Assembly: GCA_030159075.1 (NCBI GenBank)
Contig: BROG01000477.1
Coordinates: 372,001-436,000, forward strand
Origin: Atrina japonica
Taxonomy: Eukaryota > Mollusca > Bivalvia > Pterioida > Pinnidae
DNA: 64,000 nucleotides
Direction: 5' to 3'
Position numbers and translations under genes: made by a program. A model generated the notes under the pieces. That model did no database searches. It saw only the letters and a program-made list of their open reading frames with translations, and was not told the origin of the DNA. Every line of letters starts with the position of its first letter. Position 1 is the first letter of the stretch. This document shows, piece by piece, positions 22,501 to 36,603 of this stretch.

Positions 22501-22680
22501 GATATCCAGGACACACATGCAAATCTGGTGAATATCGGACAAACACGGACTTCTGGAAATCCAGAATTGGGATCAGGTGTCATGGAGGAGTAAGCATCCT
22601 CTGTTGCACTGTCACACCCGCTTTGAGTCCACAGTCAAATTCAATTGAAGTAGGTGAGGAAGAATTCCTCGTCAATAAAT
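22475..22680 (-). repeat. dispersed repeat R, probable LINE 3' UTR, copy 1
   Basis: Read on the minus strand it goes GACTGTGGACTCAAAGCGGGTGTGAC, GGATGCTTACTCCTCCATG, CCAGAAGTCCGTGTTTGTCC, CCTGGATATCC and ends GGTATCTGAGATTTT. Copies end at the same point at 46.3 (plus), 51.9 (minus) and about 59.1 kb (plus). It directly follows a LINE C-terminal fragment. Confidence 0.7.
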
Positions 22681-22689
22681 ATAATATTT

Positions 22690-23010
22690 TATTTACAAGA
22701 GGATTTTCTGTTTGACTGCCTGCAACAATTCCGAGAATAGAATTTTGAAATGATGTTGTTATATGAAGGTTTTCTGAAACGAACAAATTCTTTAAAACTA
22801 ACAAGAAGATTTTGCACACCATTGCATTCCCAAAGTAAATGTTCAATCGTTTCTTCCTCCCCTGCACAAAAGGTACATCGATTATTATAAGATTTTCTAA
22901 TGTTATATAGGAATTTATTTGTACCGACATTTCTGTGATTATTTCTAGTTTGGAACCATTTTAGTGTAATATTTGATGCTGTTTTAAAAGATATCTGCAA
23001 TATGTACATA
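22690..23010 (-). pseudogene. LINE reverse transcriptase C-terminal fragment
   Basis: The minus-strand frame reads LKWFQTRNNHRNVGTNKFLYNI, then NRCTFCAGEEETIEHLLWEC, a zinc-knuckle block (C-x2-C...H-x4-C) found at the C-terminus of many non-LTR polyproteins. The frame is lost upstream of 23010 and downstream of 22690. A family different from the 791-7118 element is likely. Repeat R follows it on the same strand. Confidence 0.7.
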
Positions 23011-23316
23011 TCCTTTTTATTAAGTGTAGCATTTCACTCATTCTTTTTATTCCTTTTGAGTCACATATTTCCCTGATTTTATTACAAGAAGCACAAAAAC
23101 CTTTTGGGCATTTTAACTTCATTTTTCAACTTGTTCTGTTTATCAGTTGTGTTTGACTATGTCTTGATATGATAGCAGACACTATTCTGTTATATTCAAT
23201 AAACATGTAAACTATATACATGTATTCTATCAAATTCTTCATAATTATAAAAGTTACCAGTGTTATCAAGTAGATCGTAACTAAATTTGATATTTTTGTC
23301 AAAGCATAATTTGTAA

Positions 23317-23456
23317 ATAAAAGAAGAATTTCCAAATAACATATTTTTGTTTCAAAAATACTGGTGTTTCAGCTGATTCTTCGTTAAATAACAGAAGAAT
23401 TTCCAAATAACATATTTTTGTTTCAAAAATACTGGTGTTTCAGCTGATTCTTCGTT
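23317..23456. repeat. tandem duplication of about 66 bp
   Basis: AGAAGAATTTCCAAATAACA through CAGCTGATTCTTCGTTA occurs twice in a row with no visible change, so the duplication is recent. Confidence 0.9.
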
Positions 23457-23800
23457 ATCAGGTCTCTCAGTAGTTTAACCAAGCTTATACGGCATTAATC
23501 CAAAATTTATTTTTAAAGATGGTATAGTTTAGACTATAAGATGATAATTTTCGTTTATTTTTATATTGCTCGATGATACTGTATAGTTGTTTAATTTCAA
23601 GGGGAGAAATTTTCGTTTTTTTTCTGAAAGGCACTTATTCACCGGTATTAAATTTCGCATAAGATTAATTGAGAACTGTCTTTCTGATACTGTACAAGTT
23701 TAAAGTATTATATTCACGGGTATTTTTTGCGATATTTTCATTGGCCGCGAATATAGCGAAATTAAATCCCCCTGAATAAAAGCAACTATACAGTATGTAA

Positions 23801-23917
23801 TGGATAAATCACGAAATGGTATTGAAAAGCACAGATAACGTGTACCCACTCGAGGGTCGAAGGCCCCTGAGAGGTATTGGTTCTCTGTATTATTCAACAC
23901 CACTGAGTGATTTATCA
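23801..23917. repeat. fold-back hairpin element H3
   Basis: The arms (23801-23855 and 23863-23917) are imperfectly complementary, with TGGATAAATCAC facing GTGATTTATCAA. The centre reads CGAGGGTCGAAGGCCCCTGAG. The sequence just before it (23700-23795) is an AT-rich repeat with GCGAATATAGCGAAATTAAATC. Confidence 0.75.
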
Positions 23918-24249
23918 AACTTAAAAAAATTAACCCTTAACAGTGCCCCAATGCATGATTAGGACATTCATCTAAACAGTGTTGAATAGTTGAATAGAAT
24001 CTAAAGTTACTGGGCATGAAAGTAGCTCATGCAATGTTCACTGAGATGTGACAATACAAACATAAAGTAGTCAATATAGACAGTGACAATAGTTTATTAA
24101 AACTTATTACTCAGAATAAGTTTAAAGATGTCTAATCTGGACCAGATACATATACTGCGATAAATGGTGAACTAGATATGGGACATATTGACATTATGCC
24201 TAATTTCAACTTGAAAAATCCATTATATAAATATATATATATTATAAAC

Positions 24250-24480
24250 ATAATACCAAAGTAATAATGCTCAAGACGATCGTTTCTGTCAATTAGACTT
24301 CATCATTTGAGCTCCAATTTTTTTATAGATGTTCTAAAGGGAAAGTGGTGTAATGCAAGGCCAAATAATAAATCTAAATGAGTGGCCAAATCCGTCTAAG
24401 AGTAACCATTGTTAAAAGATGACTTTCTTAGCTTTTGAATAATTTAGAAATTAAATGGTGTTTTCTGATGATGAAATATT
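24250..24480 (+). repeat. dispersed repeat D, copy 1
   Basis: Landmarks GCTCAAGACGATCGTTTCTGTC, TTGAGCTC, AAGTGGTGTAATGCAAGGCCAA, CCAAATCCGTCTAAGAGTAACC and TTAAATGGTG are shared, in order, with 30.36, 33.79 (plus), 44.34 and 49.08 kb (minus). No coding capacity is apparent. Confidence 0.75.
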
Positions 24481-24889
24481 ACCAACAACAGAAAGAATTT
24501 ATTCTTAAGGAGCCAATTCCAGATAAAAGAAAATGATACCATTATGAAATCTAGATTTGCCCAGAAAACAAGCAAAATCCAATGGGGCTGTAAATTTATT
24601 TCAAGGATAGATAATTAACCCATTCATCCCTGAAGACACATTTGAACTGACCTGTGTCATTGATATGAAGTAGAATCTATTGTTTCTCAGGGGTAGATGA
24701 GTTTAAAAAATAGAAAAAGTTTTGCAGATAAATAGTATTAGGCCAGGTATAAGAGAAGTGAAAGGGGATTTGAAAGTGAATGGGAGTTTATTGTCAAAGC
24801 AGGAATGGAGGGTTTCTTTTTACGCAATTCTTTACGTTCTGCCGATTAAATGTGAAAAAAGCAGGTCATTGTTCAGATGCTGTACGGGA

Positions 24890-25160
24890 TTACAAACATC
24901 GGCGTCCCATATTAGCATGTCTTACCCGTCGCAAATATTCCAAGGATAAATTTCGAGTAAAAAATAGGTCAATATCGGTGAATATGTCACTAGTCAGCTC
25001 CAGATATGATTGGCAAAGGGGGGTCACTGTATATGGTCGTGGTCCAGAATAATATCTATCATATTCATTTTGCTTTACAAGAACCGCGTATCGACAATAA
25101 AACGTCCTTAGTGACGATTTCAAACATTCAACAATGTATTCTTGTGTGATTAGTTTATTG
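24890..25160 (-). pseudogene. Penelope-like reverse transcriptase fragment 2
   Basis: The minus-strand frame begins LKSSLRTFYCRYAVLVKQNE-like, matching the LKSSLRKFYIRYA block of fragment 1. It then holds SYLELTSDIFTDIDLFFTRN and LEYLRRVRHANMG, which parallel 19450-19560. Only the thumb and C-terminal part is left. Confidence 0.6.
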
Positions 25161-26212
25161 GCGAGTCTGGTTTACTATAAAAAATTTAATTCTTTTTAAA
25201 AAGATTCACCCGGATTTGGTAGGGCAAATGTTCCAGCGGACTTTTGAAGTGATTGACCAGCCACCTGTAATGTAATTTCACCTTTTAATTTTAAATTCAG
25301 ACATCAGATTTTTTTATACCTTCATAATTCATTTCTAGGTCAATATCTATTTGACATGTGTATCGTCATTACTTTTATACAAGTTTTGATAAAAGTTCTT
25401 TGCTTCCCTAATATTTCATTTATAGTTATACCGTTGTCTTTCTGTATTTTGGGTATAAATTTCTTTGCAAAATTTCTTGAAATTCAAAAATAATTTGAAG
25501 GTTTTTCGCACTCCTGAACCCATTTTGCTCTCATATCAAAGTAGTAAACAGCTACCTGTGTCACCTGCCATAACTTTATATTTATATTTATCGTACCTAA
25601 TTCTATACCCATTACACAACATTACACAGGTATAACCTCCGTTCCTGTTGAAATTTTCGCTTTATATTTCTCTATTTATTGTCCGCTAACAAACAGGTTT
25701 TGAGATCTTAAAACGAAAAAAAGAAACTCACAAACATCTAGGGGGATTGGAACATAGTCCTAAACTGACCAGTTGAACATGAACATTTAATTTCATCATT
25801 GTAAAAACTAACTTTTCATAGGCTATATATTAGTATGTGCCAAAGATATTGTTTTCCTTTGTTAACATATTAGTAAAATGCTAAACTGTACATAAAATTG
25901 CGTTTGTTCTGATCAAAATGTGTTTTTCCTGATGTTTTTTTTATATTAAGGGTCAACGCTAAACATAAAACAAATCTTGGAATGACCTAAACAAATATTC
26001 GTGTATGCGTATATAGACATGTACATGTAAACATGATTTTTCATTGAGATAGGGACATTTATATACGTAGCATTGGATAATAGATCAACCTTGAGTATAT
26101 AATAACGTGTATTTCAGTGACATTTATCATTCATCTATCACAATGCGAGCAGTTTAAAGATATTATTTCATAGCATGATTTAGTTTTTATTTAGTACGTA
26201 ATAATTTCACTT

Positions 26213-26216
<4 letters not shown>
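25161..26216. other. AT-rich spacer, nothing recognised
   Basis: About 1 kb without open frames over 60 codons, inverted ends or tandem units that I can see. Confidence 0.4.

Positions 26217-27580
<1,364 letters not shown>

Positions 27581-27655
<75 letters not shown>
27581..27655. repeat. (TA)n microsatellite
   Basis: Pure TA run abutting the inverted-repeat element that begins at 27682. Confidence 0.95.
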
Positions 27656-27656
<1 letters not shown>

Positions 27657-27681
27657 ATACCGTAATACGTATAATATGTAT

Positions 27682-28536
27682 ATGGTACGCCAAAGTCACA
27701 TTAATGAGTTAAAGCTAGTTTTTCTCAGATAAACTTTGTTTTTCTCCAGTTAAACCTAGTTTTTCTCAGTTAAACCTAGTTTGTCTCCAGTTAATGTGGG
27801 TTACGAGTTCAATCTAATTTTTATCTACTTAATCCTAATTTTTTCTTGTAACCTAAATTAAATGTAGAAAAACTTAGTTTAACTGAGAAAAACTAGGTCT
27901 AACTGCGCAAACTATTCACTATTGTGATTGTGGCGCTTTTTTCAGTTAAACTAGTTTTTTCTCGAGAAAAACTAGGTTTAACTAATTTTTGTGATTTTAG
28001 CCCACTTAAACCTAGTTTTCCTAAGTTAAATCTAGTTTTTCTCCAATTAATGTTGGTTACTGAGAAACTCTAGGTTTAAATGAAGAAAAACTGGGATTAA
28101 CTGAGAAAATCTACGTTTAACCGATGATACATGCGGAAATTACAATAATGGGTTAATCCTAGTTTTTCTCAGTTAAACCTAGTTTTATCCAGTTAAAGTG
28201 GGTTACGAGTTATCCAGTTATTCCTAGTTTTTCACGTAACCCACATTAACTGCAGAAAAACATAACTCATAAAAATTAGGATTAATTGCGCCAAAACCAT
28301 ACTAATACACATTTATGTGAATCTAGTTTTTATCAGTTAAACTAGGTTTTTCTCGAGAAAAACTAGGTTTAACTCATTTTTGTTATTTTAATGAGTTAAA
28401 CCTATTTTTCTCAGTTAAATCTAGTTTATCTCCAGTTAATGTGGGTTACTAAGAAAAGCTAGGTTTAACTGGTGAAAAACTGGGTTTAACTGAGGAAAAC
28501 TAGGTTTAACTCATTAATGTGATTTTGGCATGCCAT
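27682..28536. mobile_element. 855-bp TIR element packed with a repeated palindromic motif
   Basis: The ends read ATGGTACGCCAAAGTCACAT on the left and, inverted, ATGGCATGCCAAAATCACAT on the right. The match continues through TTAATGAGTTAAA...CTAGTTTT for about 48 bases. The whole interior consists of more than twenty copies of a motif near GTTAAACCTAGTTTTTCTC in both orientations, broken by short spacers such as TTAATGTGGGTTAC. No coding frame is present. A TA target duplication is possible but cannot be separated from the surrounding AT-rich bases. Confidence 0.85.
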
Positions 28537-29289
28537 ATATGCATATAGAATTGCACTTTTCAAAATCAATAGCCACCTTACCAGTCATTTATCATTTTCT
28601 TGAAATAATGGATAGTATATTACAAATTCTTTTATTTCACAATGAATATGTACATAACATCAACAGCTATTTCAACAAAAAAATTACAAATCGAGAGACA
28701 CATAATGGAACTATATATCGACAAATTATTGCACACGGTAAGGTAAAGCAACTGCCCGGATATTAGATGGTTTGTCCAGCATTTGGATATTAGACATGGC
28801 ACCTTCGGATATATGTTACCCTGTAAAAACAAAATATGTAATTATAAAAAAAAATACAATAATAAACAGAATTTAGACTTCCGATACCTTTAAAGTAACC
28901 CAACACTACTTATATAAAGTAAAGACCGACGCAATTTCAGACCTAGATGTACATGTATATAGTCCATGCTGGTCACCCTTTAGAAGCGAGCCGGATCAAT
29001 AGAGATGTAAGAGGGACTCGATAAAGTTTAGTATCAATCGAGTCAACGATAAAGTACTAACCAATGCCAAGTGGTCATTAGTCAGTTAATTAGCCTGTGT
29101 AATATTTACCTAGAACAACTTTTTATGTAATACTACCGTTCGAACTGCTTCTGACATTTGTAGCACCAAGCTATAGATGTTCTTGCTGGAGGCAATAGTT
29201 AATACGCTTCTATGCAAGTAACGTCATCAATCACCTAATCTATATCTCTCCCAATACATCGGATACAATACATGTTCTCTTTTGTAATG
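28537..29289. other. AT-rich spacer, nothing recognised
   Basis: The open frames at 28530-28832 on both strands overlap each other and the element edge and show no domain. Confidence 0.4.
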
Positions 29290-29950
29290 TATTTTCATAC
29301 ATGTAATTGAATTCGTTCGAACTTATTGAATCCAACGCGTCGATGATTGATTAAGTAATTATTTTATATATATAAATTAATTAATCAAACATCAATAGCA
29401 CCATAAAGAAAGAGTCAAAATAATTGTTGAATTCTTGTCAGTGTAGATGCTGAATATACCCATCTAATACGACAATAAAGTATTTTGATGCAAGTTCTGC
29501 AACGCATCATCATCATCATCATCATCAAATATTTGCTGAAGTTTACAGTTTCAACAACTGCTCCCTAGTGAACATATCGCATATATATACCGACCGGACG
29601 TTGACATTAAACGCGGTTTTCGATATCCCTGTGTCAATACATTTGTCAGTGAGTAGTTTACCTCTGTATATATTATTTTGTGCACTTCAATGATACCTCC
29701 ACTTTTTTACATTAAATGTGGAAATTGACGATGGGAAAGCAATCGTATCGTATTGAATTCAATATTAAGTAAAATGTCTGTAAGAAGCGTGTGTCTTATT
29801 GAATCCAACTATCGTCTTCAGCATTTGTTTTGACCTCTTATGTAATTACTGTTAATATATATAAATTAATTAATCAAACATCAATAGTTTCAAAACCGAA
29901 CACAGTGAAAGAAAGAGTACAACAATAGTTGTTTGTCCAATATTCAAAAT
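29290..29950. repeat. diverged direct duplication, two copies 500 bp apart
   Basis: TTATTGAATCCAAC...GTAATTA...TATATATAAATTAATTAATCAAACATCAATAG occurs at about 29318-29400 and again at about 29795-29890, with differing sequence around it. A short (CAT)n run lies at 29505-29526. Confidence 0.65.
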
Positions 29951-30359
29951 TAATTTCTACCATTTAAAAAGCAGTTGTCTAAAAAAGTAATTTTTTACAT
30001 GATGTAAAGAGTAGAGAAATTAAATCACATGATATATTTCAATATTACAATCTGGAAAAAATCCAAAGATAAAATAGAAGCGAACGTTAGTAAATAGAAG
30101 TTCATATTCTTATATACATATAAATGCAGACACAAGGAAAAAACATTCAGAAACACTGAAATACGAAGTTATAAGTTTATAAGTTATGATATAGATAACG
30201 ATATTTATTAACCATAGAAGTGTTGTCTGCAAGGCGAAAACATGAACGTGAATTCGAATACCTCTGCAATAACAACTGAGCTCTAGATCTGGTTGTACGT
30301 TTGGAAGAACAATTTCGGATACGATCATGATATTATTCATATTTTTATATTTTTATTTT

Positions 30360-30545
30360 GTCAACGATACCAAAGTTACAGTTTTACAAAAGAGGTCAAA
30401 CGAATGCTCAAGACGATCGTTTCTTTCAACAACAAAATTTCATCAGTTGAGCTCGAATTTGATATAAAAGTATATTTCCTAAATACAAAGTGGTATCATA
30501 CAAGGCCAACTAATAAATTTAAATGTATTGCCAAATCCATTAACT
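30360..30545 (+). repeat. dispersed repeat D, copy 2
   Basis: Same landmarks as copy 1 (GCTCAAGACGATCGTTTCT, TTGAGCTCGAATTTGAT, AAGTGGTATCATACAAGGCCAA). It lies just downstream of gene A on the opposite strand. Confidence 0.75.
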
Positions 30546-30720
30546 GATCTTTTTACCTTCTAGTCATTACTTTACCGTCATGTTACCTTGTACAACCACG
30601 GTAGATCTACAAGCAGTAATACATGTACCTGATTTCATAGATTATAACATTACTATATGTATATCCTATTGACAATAATTTTGTTTGAAATACTAGTATG
30701 TGTAGAAAATATCAACGTAC

Positions 30721-31396
<676 letters not shown>

Positions 31397-31420
31397 CTGG
31401 TGTTCTGATAATGGAAACAT

Positions 31421-31428
31421 TTTATATA
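31421..31428 (-). promoter_or_regulatory. TATA box of gene A
   Basis: On the minus strand the bases read TATATAAA, about 25-35 bases before the proposed transcription start and about 70 bases before the 5' UTR donor at 31353. Confidence 0.55.
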
Positions 31429-31699
31429 TTTCGGATGGGAGCATGCTGAAATCATAACAACTAGTACTGACGTATTAATCAGGTATTGTGTCATAACCAT
31501 AGGTCTAAAAGCGGTATGTTCTTGATTAAGACGTCATCAAAACATAAAATGCCTAGTTAACATGGGTCATAGGTCGACATATAAATTAATTAGTAAGTGT
31601 TGCGCAACCCTGTGCGCTTGTTAGAAGTTGGCTGCGAGCTACAAATCCCACATACATCTACACATTGTTTTTACTCTTCGGTTATTTTCCATTCTTAAT

Positions 31700-31780
31700 C
31701 ATAGGTCTCCCAAATTAAAGTGGCACATCCGGGATCTGTCAAAAAGCAAAAACAATACGTTCCTTTGTCCAAAAATTAGG
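31700..31780 (+). mobile_element. dispersed TIR element T, one end
   Basis: CATAGGTCTCCCAAATTAAAGTGGCACATCCGGGATCTGTCAAAAAGC matches the inverted right end of the full copy at 41909-42101 and the last 40 bases of the window. The partner end is missing nearby. Confidence 0.7.
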
Positions 31781-32099
31781 GTGTACAGATAAAACATTTT
31801 CCTTGCACGGACTCTGCATTACTGTAGCTCTAATATTTTATGCCGACAGGTAAGCTGTCACCCCTATTATGATTTAATTTAGACTCGTTGTGTTTGTGAC
31901 AATTAACCTTGGTAGATCTATAATTGAAGGCTTTTGTTTTCAGAGTTTGGTGTGTCGGGTCATTTTTTTTTTCATTCAGAATTTTGCTTTTGGCAATAAT
32001 TTGATGAATGAAACATAATTACCGCATATACATCAGTAATTCAAAATCCCAATAAACCAACGCCTTGCTGGATAGGTTTATCTACCGAGACATGCGAAA
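31781..32099. other. AT-rich spacer, nothing recognised
   Basis: No coding, RNA or repeat-end signal was seen here. Confidence 0.35.
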
Positions 32100-32480
32100 A
32101 GTACTATTTGTACAATATATTTAACATAAAATCATGGTTTTTTCACAAAAATATTGTGAAGCCATTTGTTTTTGTATTACAATACAATAATTTTCTGAAT
32201 AAGAAATCAAAAGAGTTATTTATTTATACCGAAAGTTTCAATTTTGTGATGAAAACTCCCTATAAAGGTAAGTAAAATTGTGATGTATAATTTTTACTTT
32301 CTGTTTAAATGGTCAAATCTTTGAAGTTATTAAATTAGAAAATTACATTCCAAAAACAAAGAAACTTGGAAATATTCTCAGCTTAACAGTGAAATTCTAC
32401 TGAAATGCAATAAGAAATAACTTCACAATATTGTGTTTGAAAACAAATATGGTTTTATATAAAAATACATGTATATAGAA
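32100..32480. mobile_element. Tc1/mariner-type non-autonomous element M2, ends decayed
   Basis: The interior shares ATATTGTGAAGCCATTTG, GAAAGTTTCAATTTTGTGATGAAAACTCCCTATA and GTGAAATTCTACTGAAATGC with the copies at 21.0 and 37.2 kb in the same palindromic arrangement. The outer GCCAAAAGT ends are not clear. Confidence 0.6.
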
Positions 32481-33064
32481 ATTGCGCGCCTCTATAGCTT
32501 ATACAACGAACTCATAAAGCTCAAACAGCATAGCTTAATGTGACTTAACTAGGGTAGTGATTTATAAGCATTTTGTAGGTTGAAAATATAAGACACAGAA
32601 AATAAACATGACTTTTGGTGTATGTCATTTGTGGTAAACACGTGATTTGGACATTCGAGAGATTCCATGTTGTTGTTGTTGTCACATAAAAATCGAAAAG
32701 GTATATCAAGTTAAAATTAAATACTGTATTTTTAATTTGCTTTGTACATTTCTTCCATTTACTATTTCAATTAATATGTAATTTTACATCCTGTCAAACA
32801 CAAGACCAGTAAATTAAATTCGTTGTTGGCATGTATTACTGGATACTGGTACAAAGCTATTTGATGAAAGAATGACAACTCCTACATCCCTTATCCTGGC
32901 ATCTGATCGTGTGTTTATAACATTTGTCACATAGTAAATATATCATAATACAGCATATACACAGTCCTAATGACGTCATGCTTTTTTCGTATGAAATTGA
33001 TATAAATGTTGGGAATAAAATTGTTTTCCACCCTGAATACATTTAAAAGGGGTGGCTTTTTCAA
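32481..33064. other. intergenic, nothing firm
   Basis: A 61-codon minus-strand frame at 32857-33042 has several Cys and His but no splice context, no repeat of its pattern and no known fold, so it is not called a gene. Confidence 0.35.
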
Positions 33065-33655
33065 AACATTTCTTTCCTTTTTTACTACTTAGATTGATAT
33101 AAAAACATGCTGGAATTTCTAATAGACAACATATATTTGTAAGTTCGGAGACGTGGTCTTTCGGCAGGCTGTCGGAGTTCCTGTGGGGGCCAGTTGTGCC
33201 CCTTTGTTGGCCGACCTGTTCCTTTATTCATACGAAGCAGACTTCATTCAGAAACTGCTGAATCAGAGGAAGAAAAAGGTTGGCGGTGTCCTTTAATTTG
33301 ACAATTAGATATATCGACGACGTTTTGTCGATTAATAATGACAATTTTCATAGATATGTCAATGCGATATATCCCAGCGAACTAGAAATTAAAGATACAA
33401 CAGAATCAAGCACACACGCTTCATACTTCGACATTTTACTTAACATAGACACAGACGGGAGATTGGCAGCTGAGCTGTGCGGCAAACGCGACGATTTCGG
33501 CTTTCCCACAAAATATATAGAAATACATGTATAAGATTTTTATTATACATGTGTTACTTTTTTACATCTTACTTGTTATTGTACATCATGTACAAGTAGT
33601 AAAAGTAAAAATAAGTTTTTATTGGTAAACACAGCCAATGCCCCTTTAACTGAAA
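33065..33655. mobile_element. palindromic MITE family P copy split by a reverse transcriptase fragment
   Basis: The left end TTTTTTTACTACTTAGATTGATATA (33078) and the right end CTTGTTATTGTACATCATGTACAAGTAGTAAAAG...ATGCCCCTTT (33570-33640) are the two halves of family P, but the centre is replaced by fragment 3 of the Penelope-like reverse transcriptase. Confidence 0.65.
33140..33534 (+). pseudogene. Penelope-like reverse transcriptase fragment 3
   Basis: One frame reads FGDVVFRQAVGVPVGASCAPLL and LFLYSYEADFIQKLL. After a frame change near 33280 the next gives RYIDDVLSINNDNF (catalytic YIDD), YPSELEIKDTTESSTHASYF, ILLNIDTDGRL and CGKRDDFGFP. It stops where family P resumes. The blocks match fragment 1 in order. 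Confidence 0.75.
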
Positions 33656-33784
33656 TCTGTGTTACAAATAGCAGCATCAATTTGGTCAATGTGTTACCCC
33701 CAAAGATAGATGTCAACCACTCAGTGATAACTAATTGTAACAAAGATATAAATCAATATCTAATAACATTAACGGTCAATATGA

Positions 33785-34085
33785 TATAATTAAGAATACC
33801 AAAGTTTCAGTTTTACAAAAGAGGCCAAAACAATTGCTCCAAGGCAATCGCTCCTGTCTAAGTGGATATTAGAGTTTATCAGTTGAACTCAAATTTAATA
33901 GAAAAGTAAAGAAAGAAAAAAATGAATGAAAGAAAAGGTGGTATCATACAAGGCCAAATTATAACTCTGAATGCGTTGCCAAATCCATCTAAGAAGCATC
34001 CACTGTAAACAATGAATGATTTTTATCTTAGCTTTTGAGAATGTAAGAATTCAAATGGTGCTATCTGAGCAAAATATTACTTTAA
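33785..34085 (+). repeat. dispersed repeat D, copy 3
   Basis: Has ACCAAAGTTTCAGTTTTACAAAAGAGG, GCTCC-AAGGCAATCGCTCCTGTC, AAGGTGGTATCATACAAGGCCAA, CCAAATCCATCTAAGAAG and TCAAATGGTGCTATCTGA in the common order. It is the longest copy. Confidence 0.75.
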
Positions 34086-34201
34086 TATAAAACAATCGAC
34101 TGGTGTCGAAATACCAGATACAGGGTTTATGTATACCCTCGCTCTGATTTACCAATACCAAATTTCATATACTAGAATTTTGAATAAGTCGTTGTTAAAG
34201 G

Positions 34202-34268
34202 TAAGCTCAGACTACCAACGAATTATTAGATCTAGTTCAATTAACAATTCGTTGGTAGTTTGAGCTTA
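34202..34268. repeat. fold-back hairpin H6
   Basis: TAAGCTCAGACTACCAACGAATT (34202-34224) pairs with its near-perfect complement at 34246-34268 (one mismatch) around a 21-base loop. Confidence 0.9.
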
Positions 34269-34537
34269 GTTTTTAGTTATCCTTTTGTTTGATTTTCATT
34301 TTCATATATCAATTGCATCATCACGCTGTACTTGTAAAATGTAGCATTTCTTTCACTTTCCCGTTGTGCGTGTGTGCATGGATGTTTGCGTGAGAGTGTG
34401 TATGTGTACGTTTTTTCGTGTTACTTCAATAGTTTTGTCCTGATGAAGGGACATGTCGTCCCTAAAATTTGACATTTATTTTGTCAGTGTCGTTAGTCAT
34501 TTTAGTGCTCTATATATTCTTTTTCCTAGGGTATAGA

Positions 34538-34663
<126 letters not shown>

Positions 34664-34879
34664 TAGCTTTGGCACTTTATGATAACAAAGAAATTAATTT
34701 ATCAATATGTATGTATACTCAAATGAGCAATGATTACATGTATGTTTTATCTATGTAAAATTTCCATTTGCAGTGTAACTAATTGTATTTAAAATCAACA
34801 AAGGTGAGTTTATCTTTAGTATAGAGCTACTGATATCCTTAAGACTAAACTTGTCCAGACTTCTGATTTTTTAAAACTT

Positions 34880-35135
34880 TTGAATAGTGTTTTACGCCAC
34901 ATCAAACATTTTTTTCAGTTAAACGTTCTGTTGGCGGCCAAAGTTCAATGGTGGAGGAGAGAACCCGGTTATAATGCACCTGGTGAGAGACCATTGACGT
35001 TTTGCAATTAAACTGGCAAACATTCTAACAAAATTCATCTTAGGTTTCAACGGGGGTTTGTGCTGACCAGAAGTGAGATACTTCAAGGTTCAAAGTTCGA
35101 TGCTCTAACCACTCAGCAAAGGAGATCCCCACTTC
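34880..35135 (-). repeat. tRNA-derived SINE, family 2
   Basis: On the minus strand the head reads CTTTGCTGAGTGGTTAGAGC (A-box-like), with ATCGAACTTTGAACC after it. The body runs to TTTGATGTGGCGTAAAAC. It differs from the SINEs at 47.4 and 49.2 kb. Confidence 0.6.
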
Positions 35136-36599
35136 TCCAGACAAGAAATTGTTTGAATACAAATTAAAATAGTGAAATTTGATATATTACTAGCGTATTC
35201 TGAAGAGTGACACAAAATATCAAAAGAAATTTCTAATGAGTGTACTTTTTAATTGGTGTTCCGTATATTGAAATCTAATTCGTAATCAAGAATTGATTTT
35301 AAAAAAGCCATGTCCTTAACCAGCCAATATAGTCCTCTCTGATTTTATTTAGTATCTGATAAATGTTGTTCATTATTATTTTTTTAGAAAGAAAGTGTCA
35401 CGATTAAATCATTCATAAACATAACATTTTCTAACTTTTCAACAAACTTTTCCGCTGGTCAATGTCATTTACACTTATTTCACAAATTTGATACCAGACT
35501 TCCAGAGGATTGCCATTGCATAATGTTTTCCTTGTCAAATATAAATGTTTGATAAAACAATACATGTTGATTTTTTTCTTCAATTTTGAAACACCATTAA
35601 AATCTAATCGATTTTTTTACCTATTTGGCTAATTTCAAACATTTTGTTTGTTTGATTGGTTTGGCATTTTTTTCTAACATTGTCATTTTCGAAATTCTCA
35701 TTAGTAAGTGTGTAATATTTACAGATTCAATCATATCATGTAAATAACTTTCTCGATCAGAGATCCAAAACTATTTCATACACAAACATCTGAAAAATGC
35801 TTGCAGAATGAACCGAATTGTTAGATTTTGTCCGTTGTTGAAATATAAAGAATTGATGATAACCTCTTCCAATTTTAATACAATTATTTTTTATAAAAAT
35901 TTCAAAATCAACTTTAATTCTTTCAAATTATTCTGACATTGTGTCTGTGTTTTATATAAGTACAAATATCACGTTGTTCTCTATGTAAACATATTAAACA
36001 GTACTCTCCAGGTTACAAAATTAATATTCCCAAAATAAAAATACATGTAACTTGATTTGATTGGTCGTACAAGATACGCAGTTGATGAATCAAATATATG
36101 ATTTGACGTCTTGCCATCAATCAAAGATATAATCGAGTTATGAAATATTGCATTTTTTTACGAACTAACACATTTTGCGCAAGGCATCATCAAAATATCT
36201 AATACCGTTAAATCAGATATTTTTTCTTCCTTTAGTTAGTCAAGATGGTATATGCGAATGTTTGTTTGTTTGTTTCTGCTTTTCAATAAAGGGCTATAAA
36301 CCTGGATTTCTGATTGGTTAATTGGTCAATAAATTATTATCAATCCTGTAGACAGTGTTCTGTACGTTGGTGACCTTGGTGTTCGGTTATAAAACAAGAT
36401 GTGTTATATATGTTTTCATGTATATACTCAACTCATTTTGCACTTGTATGGCTACCTTGGTAAAGTTAAGATCAATGCCCTTTGGTATAAATTACGACAC
36501 ATGGATATGAAATGATAGATGTACTGACGGACTGGATAGCCAGACTTAAAAACAGATGTATGGATTGTATTGAATATATATTTTTTTCTTGACACACAC

Positions 36600-36603
<4 letters not shown>
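35136..36603. other. AT-rich spacer, nothing recognised
   Basis: Nearly 1.5 kb without supported features; scattered short frames show no domain or repeat relation that I can see. Confidence 0.4.

Noticed and set aside
32857..33042. Small Cys-rich peptide gene
   Set aside because: There is no signal peptide at a start, no splice or promoter signal, and the frame overlaps repeat-rich DNA.
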